Positions 42,910-52,181 are shown, numbered from the stretch's first letter. The stretch is 64,000 nucleotides of DNA from Martinezella tropici (GCF_003287875.1 NZ_QMKK01000050.1:124001-188000); one strand, 5' to 3'. Numbers and translations: made by a program. Notes: a model not told the origin generated them from the sequence alone.

Positions 42910-44199
42910 CTAGAGACTGTGAACCAGCTTGCCGGCAACATAGGTTGCAACTGCCCGGCCGCTCATCCTCGCATCTTCGAAGGGTGTATTCTTCGAGCGC
43001 GACAGAAGCATGTCTTTTGCGACAAGCCAAGGCTCGTCCAGATCGACAAGCGCAATATCGGCCTTGGCGCCCGGCTTCAGCGTGCCTGCGGGGAGCCCGA
43101 AGATCTGCGCCGGCCGCGTCGAGAGCGCATCGACGAGCCGCATCAGGCTGACCTGGCCGCTATGATAGAGCCGGAGCGCTGCCGGAAGCAGCGTTTCCAG
43201 CCCGACGGCACCGTCTTCGGCCTCTCCGAACGGCAGGCGTTTCGTATCCACATCCTGCGGATCATGCGAGGAGACGATAATGTCGATCGTGCCGTCGGCC
43301 AGCGCCTCGATCATGCCTGTGCGATCGTCTTCGGAGCGCAGCGGCGGGTAGAGTTTGAAGAAGGTGCGGTATTCGCCGATATCGTTCTCGTTTAGCGCGA
43401 GATTGTTGATCGAGATGCCGCAGGTGACCTTGGCGCCGCGCGAGCGGGCGAGGCGGATCGCCTCGGCCGATTCCGGCACGGAAATCATTGCCGCATGATA
43501 GTGGCTGCGTGTCAGCGTCGCAATGCGGAGGTCGCGCTCCAGCGGGATCAGTTCGGCTTCCTTCGGGATGCCCGAAAGGCCAAGCCAGCTTGCCAGAAGG
43601 CCTTCGTGCATGACGCCGTTGGCGCCGAGATACTTGTCGCGTGTTTCGCAGGAAATCACCGCGCCGAATTCGCGCGCATAGGTCATGATGCGACGCAGGA
43701 CCTGGCTATCGTGGACGCCGGAATGGGCGTCGGTGAACACGACGGCTCCCGCTTCCCGCAACAGGCCGATTTCCGTCATCTCCTCGCCGGCAAGCCCCTT
43801 GGTGAGGGCTGCTGCCGGATAGACGTTGACGGCGGCTGTATCGCGCGCCGTCTTCCGGACGAATTCGACCAGGGCGATATCGTCGATGACCGGATCCGTA
43901 TCCGGCATCATGATAAAGGAGGTCACACCGCCGGCGGCTGCCGCACGGCTGGCGGAGGCGATGGTTTCGCGATGTTCACCACCGGGCTCACCGACATGCA
44001 CGCGCGCATCGACGAGGCCGGGAATGGCGACGAGACCATTGCAATCGCGAATGGTCGCGCCTTTGGGTATGCCGTGGTTTTTCGCATCCTTGCCGGAGGC
44101 AACGATCACGCCGTCTTCGACGACGATGGCGCCGACTTCATCGAGATCGCGTGAGGGGTCGATGATCCGGACGTTCTGGAGGACGATCGAGTTGCTCAT
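42910..44199 (-). CDS. pyrC: Dihydroorotase-like protein, probably catalytically inactive (PyrC-like partner of PyrB)
   Basis: A 429-residue amidohydrolase-fold protein of the dihydroorotase family next to pyrB. Key residues are missing. The family motif DxHxHxR near residue 60 reads DARVHVG. The HxED region reads CETRD. The catalytic Asp in DHAPH is replaced (SSHDPQD). Pseudo-dihydroorotases of this kind are known to be structural partners of aspartate transcarbamoylase, so an active enzyme should be encoded elsewhere. ATG 44199 overlaps the pyrB stop by four bases. Confidence 0.9.
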   Translation of the reverse strand: MSNSIVLQNVRIIDPSRDLDEVGAIVVEDGVIVASGKDAKNHGIPKGATIRDCNGLVAIPGLVDARVHVGEPGGEHRETIASASRAAAAGGVTSFIMMPDTDPVIDDIALVEFVRKTARDTAAVNVYPAAALTKGLAGEEMTEIGLLREAGAVVFTDAHSGVHDSQVLRRIMTYAREFGAVISCETRDKYLGANGVMHEGLLASWLGLSGIPKEAELIPLERDLRIATLTRSHYHAAMISVPESAEAIRLARSRGAKVTCGISINNLALNENDIGEYRTFFKLYPPLRSEDDRTGMIEALADGTIDIIVSSHDPQDVDTKRLPFGEAEDGAVGLETLLPAALRLYHSGQVSLMRLVDALSTRPAQIFGLPAGTLKPGAKADIALVDLDEPWLVAKDMLLSRSKNTPFEDARMSGRAVATYVAGKLVHSL

Positions 44200-45152
44200 G
44201 CGCCCACTCCCTCAGTGCGGGGACCCTGGTTCTGCGAAACGAGCAGGGTCTCCATCACGGCCATGCGCACGGCGACGCCCATCTCCACCTGTTCGGCAAT
44301 GACGCTTTGCGGGCCATCGGCCACCTCCGAGGCGATTTCCACCCCGCGGTTCATCGGGCCTGGATGCATGACGAGCGCATCCTCCTTGGCGGCCTTGAGC
44401 GTCTCGGCGTCGAGGCCGTAGAAGTGATAATATTCGCGCACCGAAGGCACGAAGGCGCCGGACATGCGCTCGCGCTGCAGCCGCAGCATCATGACAACGT
44501 CGGCATCCTTCAGCCCTTCCTTCATCGAATGGAAGACCTCGACGCCCATGTCGGCGATGCCGGCCGGCAGCAGTGTGGCAGGCGCTACGACACGGACGCG
44601 CGCCCCCATGGCGTTCAGCAGCAGGATGTTCGAGCGGGCCACGCGCGAATGCAGCACGTCGCCGCAGATCGCCACGGTGATGCGTGAAAGCTTGCCCTTG
44701 GCGCGGCGGATCGTCAGCGCGTCGAGAAGCGCCTGGGTCGGATGCTCGTGCTGGCCGTCGCCGGCATTGACGACCGAGCAGGAGACTTTCTGCGCCAGAA
44801 GTGCTGCGGCGCCCGCGCTCGAATGGCGGATGACGAGCACATCAGGCCGCATCGCATTCAGCGTCATCGCCGTATCGATCAGCGTCTCGCCTTTTTTGAC
44901 CGAGGAATTGCCGACGGACATGTTCATCACATCGGCGCCGAGCCGTTTTCCGGCCAGTTCGAAGGAGGATTGCGTGCGCGTCGATGCTTCGAAGAAGAGA
45001 TTGATCTGCGTCAACCCGCGAAGCGTCGACGTCTTTTTCTCGCGCTGGCGGCTGATCTTGACCGCCTCGTCGGCCTTGTCGAGAAGATAGGTGATATCCT
45101 GCTCGGTGAGGCCCTTGATGCCGATGAGGTGGCGGTGGGGAAAGAAGACCAT
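44196..45152 (-). CDS. pyrB: Aspartate carbamoyltransferase catalytic subunit
   Basis: Commits carbamoyl phosphate to pyrimidine synthesis. The 318 residues show the carbamoyl-phosphate motif FEASTRTQSSFELAGKRLG, the HPTQALLD segment and the aspartate-binding LRLQRERM. It heads a minus-strand unit pyrB, pyrC-like, plsY, dprA, with a 4-base overlap to the next gene. The gene pair fits an ATCase plus inactive DHOase assembly. Confidence 0.96.
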   Translation of the reverse strand: MVFFPHRHLIGIKGLTEQDITYLLDKADEAVKISRQREKKTSTLRGLTQINLFFEASTRTQSSFELAGKRLGADVMNMSVGNSSVKKGETLIDTAMTLNAMRPDVLVIRHSSAGAAALLAQKVSCSVVNAGDGQHEHPTQALLDALTIRRAKGKLSRITVAICGDVLHSRVARSNILLLNAMGARVRVVAPATLLPAGIADMGVEVFHSMKEGLKDADVVMMLRLQRERMSGAFVPSVREYYHFYGLDAETLKAAKEDALVMHPGPMNRGVEIASEVADGPQSVIAEQVEMGVAVRMAVMETLLVSQNQGPRTEGVGA

Positions 45153-45335
45153 GAACCTGCCCTCTGGATTTCGTCAGGCGGTCTATAAAGAGGGAGCGCC
45201 CACGGGGCAAGCGGCGGCATGCGCCGAGGCTACGTGTCCCCATGCAATTTCGCCCGAATCCCGCTACAGGACCTATGCTGCTGGGAGACGTAACTTCCGG
45301 TTTCCCTTGCAACCTTCTTGCTCTACAAGCGATTC

Positions 45336-46994
45336 ATGACCCAACCGACCCGGACTGACGACCCCTTTGCCGACCTGAACCAGCCGAGCCTCTGGACCGG
45401 TATCAATGCCTATCGTTCCGATCCGCTGATCGTCGATCTCACTTCCGGCCTGCCGCGTTCGATACGGGAAGAGCTGGAGCAGCACGGTCGTTTCGTCACC
45501 TCGCACGAAGCTCAGGAACTGGCGCGCATGGCAAACCAGGGCGTGCCGCAGCTGCGCACCCACGGCCCGCGCGGCGAGCGTCTGGATGTCGTGGAATTCC
45601 ATCCGGCCTGGCATGCGCTGATGCGCCGCTCCATGGCGATGGGCCTGCATTCCTCGATCTGGGATGCGCAAGCCGATCCGGAGGCGAAGGGTCACTCGCA
45701 CAAGGTGCGCGCCGCTCGCTTCTATCTGACGGCTCAGCTCGAATGCGGCCATCTGTGCCCCCTCACGATGACCAGCGCCTCGGTCGCCGCCATGATGGCT
45801 TCCCCGGCGGTGCAGAAGGATTGGGCACCGAAGATCCTGTCGCGCAAATACGATTCGTCCAACAAGCCGGCCATGCAGAAGAGTGCCGTCACCATCGGCA
45901 TGGGCATGACGGAAAAGCAGGGCGGCACGGATGTGCGCGCCAACAAGACGAGTGCTGATAAGGTCAGCGAAGGCATCTACAGGCTTTCGGGCCACAAGTG
46001 GTTCATGTCGGCGCCGATGAGCGATGCCTTCATCATGCTGGCGCAGACCAAGGATGGCATGGGCTGCTTCCTCGTGCCGCGGCTTCTGGAGGATGGCTCG
46101 GCCAACGGCCTGCACTTCCAGCGGCTGAAGGACAAGCTCGGCAACCGCTCGAATGCCTCCTCCGAAGTCGAGTTCACGGATACGTTCGGCTTCCTGCTCG
46201 GTGCACCCGATGCCGGCATCCGCACGATCCTCGACATGGTGACGCTGACGCGGCTCGATTGCGCGCTGGCATCCACCGGCATCATGCGCGCGTCGCTGGC
46301 CGAAGCCGTGCATCATGCGCGCGGCCGCAGCGTCTTCGGCAAGATGCTGGTCAATCAACCGATCATGACGCGCGTGCTTGCCGATATGGCCCTTGATGTT
46401 GCCGCCGCGACCGCACTCGCCTTCCGCCTGGCCGAGGCCTTCGACAAGGCAAGCGGCAGCTCGGAGGATGCGGCCTATGCCCGGGTCATGACGCCGGTTG
46501 CCAAATACTGGTGCTGCAAGATCGCGCCGGCGCTGATCTATGAAGCCATGGAGTGTATCGGCGGCAGCGGTTACATCGAAGAGCGTCCGATCGCCCGCCA
46601 TTATCGTGAAGCCCCCGTCAACGCGATCTGGGAAGGCTCCGGCAATGTCATGGCGCTTGATGTGCTGCGCGTGTTGAACCGGGGAAGGGACCTGTTCGAA
46701 ACAGTCTTTGCCGGTCTCGCCCGCGATCTCGGCCCGGCTGGCAAGAAGACCATTGATGTCCTGCGTGCCGCCATGGCGCTTTGCGAGCAGGATGAGGGCG
46801 CCGCCCGCCTGCTGATCGAGCAGATGGCGCTCGCAGCCGGTGCGGCCGAGCTTTATCGCCTCGGAGCCGGCAAGATTGCCGATGCCTTCATCGAGACGCG
46901 TCTCGCCGGTGGCTGGCGCGCCACCTACGGCATGCTCGATTCCCGCTTCGACGCCAGCTACATCGTCGATCTGCTGTATCCGCCGGCGACATAA
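45336..46994 (+). CDS. AidB-like acyl-CoA dehydrogenase
   Basis: A 552-residue flavoprotein of the acyl-CoA dehydrogenase superfamily. Length and sequence (GMGMTEKQGGTDVRANKT for the flavin loop, ECIGGSGYIEERPIARHYREAPVNAIWEGSGN near the C-terminus split across two motifs) fit the AidB branch, linked in E. coli to alkylation damage. Direct enzymatic activity is uncertain for that branch. ATG 45336 is chosen; a TTG 18 bases upstream is in frame. It is divergent from pyrB. Confidence 0.9.
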   Translation: MTQPTRTDDPFADLNQPSLWTGINAYRSDPLIVDLTSGLPRSIREELEQHGRFVTSHEAQELARMANQGVPQLRTHGPRGERLDVVEFHPAWHALMRRSMAMGLHSSIWDAQADPEAKGHSHKVRAARFYLTAQLECGHLCPLTMTSASVAAMMASPAVQKDWAPKILSRKYDSSNKPAMQKSAVTIGMGMTEKQGGTDVRANKTSADKVSEGIYRLSGHKWFMSAPMSDAFIMLAQTKDGMGCFLVPRLLEDGSANGLHFQRLKDKLGNRSNASSEVEFTDTFGFLLGAPDAGIRTILDMVTLTRLDCALASTGIMRASLAEAVHHARGRSVFGKMLVNQPIMTRVLADMALDVAAATALAFRLAEAFDKASGSSEDAAYARVMTPVAKYWCCKIAPALIYEAMECIGGSGYIEERPIARHYREAPVNAIWEGSGNVMALDVLRVLNRGRDLFETVFAGLARDLGPAGKKTIDVLRAAMALCEQDEGAARLLIEQMALAAGAAELYRLGAGKIADAFIETRLAGGWRATYGMLDSRFDASYIVDLLYPPAT

Positions 46995-46997
46995 GCA

Positions 46998-47615
46998 ATG
47001 GCTTCCATTCGAACCGTTCGCCCCGAGGACATCGATCAACTCTATGCCATCTCGCTCGCAACAGGCGATGCCGGCAAGGATGCGGCTCCGCTGCATCGGG
47101 ACGGCCGGCTGATCGGCCACATCTATTCCGCGCCCTACGCCGCGCTTCATCCCGAACTGGTTTTCGTCGCCGAGGACGACGAGGGTGTCTTCGGTTACAT
47201 TGCAGGCGTCTTTGATACCGTGGCGTTCGAGGAACGGCTGGAGCGCGAATGGTGGCCGCATTTGCGGCAGAGCTATGCCGATCCGCCGGGTGATCCGGCG
47301 CTCTGGGATGCGGATCAGGAGCGCATATCGGCCATACATCATCCCAAGCAGGCGCCTGCGATCCTTGTCGAGAGATTCCCTGCGCATATTCATATGAATC
47401 TGTTGCCGCGTGCCCAGGGTAGGGGCATCGGCACTGCACTGCTCAATCGTTGGATCGCGAATGCCCGTGCCGGCGGCGTCAAAGGCATCCATTTGGGCGC
47501 CAACAGCGGCAATCATGGCGGCGTCCGCTTCTGGTCATCGCGCGGTTTCGTTCCCGTGGAGCTCCCGCCGGGTCTGGCGTCCGAGACCACGATATGGTTT
47601 GGTCAATATCTCTAA
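46998..47615 (+). CDS. GNAT family N-acetyltransferase
   Basis: 205 residues beginning ASIRTVRPEDIDQLYAI. The acetyl-CoA loop is LPRAQGRGIGTALLNRW, a textbook Q/R-x-x-G-x-G/A. An extended middle with WWPHLRQSYADPPGDPALWDADQ resembles acetyltransferases fused to or near glycosidase-type enzymes. Substrate unknown. It starts 3 bases after the aidB-like stop, so the two are co-transcribed. Confidence 0.88.
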   Translation: MASIRTVRPEDIDQLYAISLATGDAGKDAAPLHRDGRLIGHIYSAPYAALHPELVFVAEDDEGVFGYIAGVFDTVAFEERLEREWWPHLRQSYADPPGDPALWDADQERISAIHHPKQAPAILVERFPAHIHMNLLPRAQGRGIGTALLNRWIANARAGGVKGIHLGANSGNHGGVRFWSSRGFVPVELPPGLASETTIWFGQYL

Positions 47616-47719
47616 TCTGTGGATTCGCGCGTTTTGGCGGACGCGAGCCATCTCGGCTTTGTTGTTCGAGGCGACTTGGCTTGTTATTCACCGCTCGGTG
47701 ACAGATTGGAGTCGAGTCG

Positions 47720-48376
47720 ATGGCCCCCGCAAACGCTGCCGTTAAAATCCCCGTGGAAATGCCCGTCGTGGAAAAGCGCGTGCGCAATCGCGCTGCGACG
47801 GAGCAGGCCATCCTCGATGCTGCCAAGCGGCTGCTGGCGGAGGAGGGGTTCCAGAATTTCGGCATCAATGCGGTTGCCCGCGGCGCCGGCTGCGACAAGC
47901 AGCTGATTTACCGCTATTACGGCGGCTTGAATGGTCTCGTGGAGGCCATCGGCACCGATCTCGGCAGCTGGGTCACTGATCGCATTCCCGACGATACCGG
48001 CGGCATGTTCCTTTTGACCTATGGCGATCTGATGGAGCGGCTTTCGATGCTGTTTCTCGATGCTTTGCGCGCTGATCCCCTCATGCGTCGCATCGTCGCC
48101 TGGGAAGTCTCCGAAAATAGCGAGCAGGTGCGCCGATTGTCCGAGGCCCGCTCCAAGGCGCTTGCCGGCTGGATCGAACGCATGCGCGGCTCGCTGGTGC
48201 CGCCTAAGGGCGTCGATGCCCAGGCGGTCAATGCCATGATCTTTGCGGCCATCCAGCATATCGTCTTGGCTGCGGCCGTCAGCGACCAATGCGCCGGTCT
48301 CGTCTTGAAGAACGGCAAGGATTGGGAGAAGGCGGCAACGGCCTTGAAGCGGATCGTGCGCGGCGTTTACGGCTGA
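47720..48376 (+). CDS. TetR family transcriptional regulator
   Basis: 218 residues with an N-terminal helix-turn-helix (about 27-66): ATEQAILDAAKRLLAEEGF and GINAVARGAGCDKQLIYRYY. The C-terminal ligand domain is unassigned. Its position behind the AidB-like dehydrogenase and acetyltransferase suggests, but does not prove, local control. ATG 47720 is preceded by TTGGAGTCGAGTCG. Confidence 0.9.
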   Translation: MAPANAAVKIPVEMPVVEKRVRNRAATEQAILDAAKRLLAEEGFQNFGINAVARGAGCDKQLIYRYYGGLNGLVEAIGTDLGSWVTDRIPDDTGGMFLLTYGDLMERLSMLFLDALRADPLMRRIVAWEVSENSEQVRRLSEARSKALAGWIERMRGSLVPPKGVDAQAVNAMIFAAIQHIVLAAAVSDQCAGLVLKNGKDWEKAATALKRIVRGVYG

Positions 48377-48418
48377 TATCGGCCATCGGGCAGGGATATC
48401 CACAGGCCCGCTTCGCCG

Positions 48419-48492
48419 TTAACCTTAACAAATGGTTTACATTGCGCCGCGGCGGTTAACTCGTCACTGTTGAAAGATGATTAGTTAACCAT
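48419..48492 (+). promoter_or_regulatory. TTAA-rich region with a CtrA-type TTAACCAT site
   Basis: TTAA occurs four times in about 75 bases (48419, 48425, 48456, 48485). The last is TTAACCAT at 48485-48492, the 8-mer half-site form of the CtrA motif. No TTAA-N7-TTAA full site is present. It lies just before the small membrane gene at 48506. Confidence 0.4.
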
Positions 48493-48505
48493 CAAGCGTG
48501 CAGCC

Positions 48506-48679
48506 ATGGGGTTGAGACCCGCTAAATTAGTGTTTCTCGTTACGGCGGTGATGTTCTTTGCCGTCCTCGCACTAGATATCACGCTGCCCGCGATGGTTTT
48601 GAGCGCCATGGCGCTGTCGAACTGGCTCATCGTTTCGGCTGGCACGACGCAATTTCAGCGTCGAAGGGGTACCGCATGA
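48506..48679 (+). CDS. Small hypothetical membrane protein (57 residues)
   Basis: An open frame of 57 residues with two apolar stretches (about 7-25 and 28-45) and a basic end (QFQRRRGTA). Its TGA overlaps the next start as ATGA at 48676, which supports translation as a coupled pair. There is no strong ribosome site before ATG 48506. No family recognised. Gene finders with a 60-residue cut-off would miss it. Confidence 0.55.
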   Translation: MGLRPAKLVFLVTAVMFFAVLALDITLPAMVLSAMALSNWLIVSAGTTQFQRRRGTA

Positions 48680-49008
48680 AGTGGTTGTTGATTTGCTGGG
48701 CCGGACCGGTCTCCTTTCTCGGGGCGTGGTATTATCTGTCGTATTACGACATGAGCTTCGGCATCTTCATGCTGACGCGGCAGATGCATGACCTGGTCTT
48801 CGATATCTACGGCAAGATCCTCGGCATTCCGCCGGAAACCATCCCGCCACTGGTGGCGCGCGCCATCGCCTTCGACAGCCTGCTGGTCTTTGCAATCTAC
48901 GGCTTTCGTCGCCGAGCAGCCATCATCGGATGGTGGAAGCGCCGTCAGTCGTCGAAATCGGGCAAGCTTGCCCTTCCGAGCGCCGACAGCCTGTCCAAAG
49001 CTCCCTGA
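48676..49008 (+). CDS. Small membrane protein, possibly DUF6105
   Basis: 110 residues with two hydrophobic helices (about 2-22 and 62-80), an intervening segment SFGIFMLTRQMHDLVFDIYG and a basic cytoplasmic tail. I recall similar rhizobial proteins under DUF6105, but am not certain. The start overlaps the preceding small gene. The last 64 bases run antisense to the end of ruvX. Confidence 0.75.
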   Translation: MKWLLICWAGPVSFLGAWYYLSYYDMSFGIFMLTRQMHDLVFDIYGKILGIPPETIPPLVARAIAFDSLLVFAIYGFRRRAAIIGWWKRRQSSKSGKLALPSADSLSKAP

Positions 49009-49439
49009 AGAATGAAGCTTGCCGCTGCCGAGTCGATGCGCTCGGCGCGCTTGGCACGCGAGACGTCCATTTCGAGAAGCGCCCGCTCGGCGGCAACGGT
49101 CGAAAGCCGCTCGTCCCAGAAGACGAAGGGCAGGGCGGTCTTTTCCGACATGCTGCGCACGAAGGCACGCGTTGCCTGCACGCGCGGTCCGGCAGAGCCA
49201 TCCATATTCATCGGGAGCCCTATGACGAAGGCCGCGACCTTTTCCTTCTCGGCGAAGGCGAGCAATGTTTCGGCATCCTGGGTGAACTTCACGCGCTTGA
49301 TGACGGGGCGAGGCGTTGCAAAGCGTCGCCCGAGATCCGACATCGCAAGTCCGATCGTCTTGGTACCGAGATCGAGGCCGGCAATCGGCTGGCCGGGCAG
49401 GAGCGTCGCGGCTAGATCTTCGATGGTCAGCGTCGTCAT
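48945..49439 (-). CDS. ruvX: Putative pre-16S rRNA nuclease / Holliday junction resolvase RuvX (YqgF)
   Basis: RNase H-like fold protein of 164 residues. The first catalytic Asp lies in AGLDLGTKTIGLAMSD, and the later acidic site in RIDSAAASFIL. Conserved blocks VIGLPMNMDGSAG and FWDERLSTVAAE identify the YqgF family. Start ATG 49439 follows AGGAGCACGACCCTG. The 3' end overlaps the convergent membrane gene by 64 bases. Confidence 0.94.
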   Translation of the reverse strand: MTTLTIEDLAATLLPGQPIAGLDLGTKTIGLAMSDLGRRFATPRPVIKRVKFTQDAETLLAFAEKEKVAAFVIGLPMNMDGSAGPRVQATRAFVRSMSEKTALPFVFWDERLSTVAAERALLEMDVSRAKRAERIDSAAASFILQGALDRLSALGRASLPDFDD

Positions 49440-49556
49440 CAGGGTCGTGCTCCTGTCAAAACAAATTGAAGTCCTAACCGCTTTTCTTTGTTGCGGTTTG
49501 AGATATTTCCTAGACACCAGCCTTACATTTCAAATCAAGTCATAAGGAGAAATCCA

Positions 49557-50267
49557 ATGAAGATCACCTGGCTCGGCCACTCCGCTTTTCGCATTGAAAC
49601 GGCGACGGCAAAAATACTGATCGATCCATTTCTGTCTTACAATTCTTCTTTTGCGGCCGCCGGTCTCAACATCAAGGACGTCGCCGCCGGCGTGACCCAT
49701 ATCCTGCTGACGCATGGCCATGGCGACCATGTGGGTGACACGGTTCAGATCGCCAAGGACACGGGCGCGGTCGTTCTCGCCAATGCCGACCTCGCTTCCT
49801 GGCTTGGCACCAAGGGTGTCGAGAAGCTGGAAATGGGCAATACCGGCGGCACGATCGGCCTTGGCGGCTTCTCGGCCACTTTCACCAATGCGCTGCATTC
49901 CTCCGCGCAGATCACCGAGGATGGCGTTTCCCACGCGCTCGGCAATGCGAACGGCCTGATGCTGCATTTCGACGACGAGCCGACGCTGTTCCATATGGGG
50001 GATACGGACATCTTCTCGGATATGGCGCTGATCAATGAACTGCATCAGCCCGATATCGGCATCCTGCCGATCGGCGACCGCTTCACCATGGGCGGTGCTG
50101 TGGCGGCACTCGCCTGCCAGCGCTTCTTCAACTTCAAGACCGCCATTCCCTGCCACTACGGCACGTTCCCGATCATCGACCAGACGCCGGAAAAGTTCAT
50201 CGCCGGCATGGAAGGCTCGAAGACGGCGGTTGCCGCGCCGAAGGTAGGCGAGAGCGTTTCTGCCTGA
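49557..50267 (+). CDS. UPF0173 metal-dependent hydrolase (metallo-beta-lactamase fold)
   Basis: 236 residues beginning MKITWLGHSAFRIET with the zinc motif THGHGDHVGD, then HMGDTDIF and C-terminal CHYGTFPIID. This is the UlaG-like UPF0173 family; the substrate is unknown. AAGGAGA at 49543-49549 fixes ATG 49557. Confidence 0.92.
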   Translation: MKITWLGHSAFRIETATAKILIDPFLSYNSSFAAAGLNIKDVAAGVTHILLTHGHGDHVGDTVQIAKDTGAVVLANADLASWLGTKGVEKLEMGNTGGTIGLGGFSATFTNALHSSAQITEDGVSHALGNANGLMLHFDDEPTLFHMGDTDIFSDMALINELHQPDIGILPIGDRFTMGGAVAALACQRFFNFKTAIPCHYGTFPIIDQTPEKFIAGMEGSKTAVAAPKVGESVSA

Positions 50268-50353
50268 CGATACCCGTTGCGTATGGCGGGCATGGCCTTT
50301 ATAGCGTGAAGCAAATTCACTTTAGTGGATAAGTCACCTATCCGGAGAATGCC

Positions 50354-50641
50354 ATGTCCGTCGATCTCGCCACCGTCAAACGCGTCGCCCATCTTGCCCG
50401 CATCGCCGTCAACGAAGACGAAGCGCAGCGGATGATGGGCGAGCTGAACGGCATTCTTGGTTTCGTCGAGCAGCTCTCCGAAGTGAATGTCGATGGCGTC
50501 GAGGCCATGACCTCGGTGACCCCGATGGCGATGAAGAAGCGAGCCGACGAAGTAACGGACGGCAACAAGGCTGCCGACATCGTCGCCAATGCGCCGAATA
50601 CCGATCAGAATTTCTTCCTGGTGCCCAAAGTCGTCGAATAA
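50354..50641 (+). CDS. gatC: Asp-tRNA(Asn)/Glu-tRNA(Gln) amidotransferase subunit C
   Basis: GatC stabilises the GatA-GatB complex that converts Glu-tRNA(Gln) and Asp-tRNA(Asn). 95 residues with the family patterns VAHLARIAVNEDEA and VDGVEAMTSVTPM and C-terminal FFLVPKVVE. GGAGAATGCC precedes ATG 50354. gatA follows after 58 bases. Confidence 0.96.
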   Translation: MSVDLATVKRVAHLARIAVNEDEAQRMMGELNGILGFVEQLSEVNVDGVEAMTSVTPMAMKKRADEVTDGNKAADIVANAPNTDQNFFLVPKVVE

Positions 50642-50699
50642 CGGTTCCTTCGAGCCTTTTCCGACCCGTTGCCCAATTCCAGATCTAAAGCGAAACAAA

Positions 50700-52181
50700 A
50701 TGAGCGAACTGACCAGCCTGACCATTGCCGAAGCCCGCGACAAGCTGCGCGCCAAGGAGATTACCGCCACCGAACTGACCGAGGCCTATATCTCGGCGAT
50801 CGAGGCTGCCAATGCTCAGCTCAATGCATATGTGAAGGTGACGCCGCAAAAGGCGCTGGCAATGGCCAAGGTGTCGGACGCCCGCCTTGCGGAAGGCAAA
50901 GCCGGTCCGCTGGAAGGCATTCCGCTTGGGATCAAGGACCTGTTCGGCACGGAAGGCATTCATACGCAGGCTTGCAGCCACATCCTGGATGGTTTCGAGC
51001 CGCACTACGAATCGACCGTCACGCAGAACCTCTGGAATGACGGCGCCGTCATGCTGGGCAAGCTCAACATGGATGAGTTCGCCATGGGCTCTTCCAACGA
51101 GAGCTCCTATTACGGCCCGGTGATCAACCCCTGGCGTGCCGAAGGTTCGAACCAGCAGCTGGTTCCGGGCGGCTCGTCCGGCGGGTCGGCCGCTGCGGTT
51201 GCCGCCCATCTCTGCGCCGGCGCGACGGCCACGGACACCGGCGGCTCCATCCGCCAGCCCGCAGCCTTCACCGGCACCGTCGGCATCAAGCCGACCTATG
51301 GCCGCTGCTCGCGCTGGGGTATCGTCGCCTTCGCCTCGTCGCTCGACCAGGCCGGCCCGATTGCCCGCGACGTGCGCGATGCCGCCATCCTTCTGAAGTC
51401 GATGGCAAGTGTCGATGCCAAGGATACGACCTCGGTCGACCTGCCGGTGCCGGATTATGAAGCCGCGCTCGGCCAGTCGCTGAAGGGTATGAAGATCGGC
51501 ATCCCGAACGAATATCGCGTCGACGGCATGCCGGGAGAGATCGAGACGCTCTGGCAGCAGGGTATTGCCTGGCTGAAGGATGCTGGCGCCGAGATCGTCA
51601 ACATCTCGCTGCCGCATACGAAATACGCACTGCCGGCCTATTACATCGTTGCGCCCGCCGAGGCCTCCTCGAACCTCGCCCGCTACGACGGCGTTCGCTA
51701 CGGCCTGCGCGTCGACGGCAAGGATATCGTCGACATGTACGAGAAGACCCGCGCTGCCGGCTTCGGCCAGGAAGTGAAGCGCCGCATCATGATCGGCACC
51801 TATGTTCTCTCGGCCGGCTATTACGACGCCTATTACCTGCGTGCCCAGAAGGTTCGCACGCTGATCAAGCGCGACTTCGAACTGGCCTTCAACGCCGGCG
51901 TCGACGCCATCCTGACGCCCGCCACCCCATCCTCGGCCTTCGGCATCGCCGACGAGGACCTCGCGTCCGATCCAGTGAAGATGTACCTGAACGATATCTT
52001 CACGGTGACGGTCAACATGGCTGGCCTGCCGGGCATCGCCGTCCCCGCCGGCCTCGACCAGAAGGGCTTGCCGCTCGGCCTGCAGCTCATCGGCAAGCCG
52101 TTCGAAGAAGAAACCCTCTTCAAGACCGCCCACGTCATCGAACAGGCCGCCGGCAAGTTCACGCCGGCGAAGTGGTGGTAA
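50700..52181 (+). CDS. gatA: Asp-tRNA(Asn)/Glu-tRNA(Gln) amidotransferase subunit A
   Basis: Glutaminase subunit of GatCAB. The 493 residues carry the amidase Ser-Ser-Lys triad: the lysine in GIPLGIKDLFG and the serines in PGGSSGGSAAAV and ATDTGGSIRQPA. I use ATG 50700 (MSELTSLTIAEARDKL); the frame opens earlier without similarity. It is followed by a strong terminator. gatB lies 3.4 kb downstream. Confidence 0.97.
   Translation: MSELTSLTIAEARDKLRAKEITATELTEAYISAIEAANAQLNAYVKVTPQKALAMAKVSDARLAEGKAGPLEGIPLGIKDLFGTEGIHTQACSHILDGFEPHYESTVTQNLWNDGAVMLGKLNMDEFAMGSSNESSYYGPVINPWRAEGSNQQLVPGGSSGGSAAAVAAHLCAGATATDTGGSIRQPAAFTGTVGIKPTYGRCSRWGIVAFASSLDQAGPIARDVRDAAILLKSMASVDAKDTTSVDLPVPDYEAALGQSLKGMKIGIPNEYRVDGMPGEIETLWQQGIAWLKDAGAEIVNISLPHTKYALPAYYIVAPAEASSNLARYDGVRYGLRVDGKDIVDMYEKTRAAGFGQEVKRRIMIGTYVLSAGYYDAYYLRAQKVRTLIKRDFELAFNAGVDAILTPATPSSAFGIADEDLASDPVKMYLNDIFTVTVNMAGLPGIAVPAGLDQKGLPLGLQLIGKPFEEETLFKTAHVIEQAAGKFTPAKWW

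Noticed and set aside
45273..47516. 747-codon open frame antisense to the AidB-like gene
   Set aside because: Spans several real plus-strand genes with good ribosome sites; no recognisable domain.
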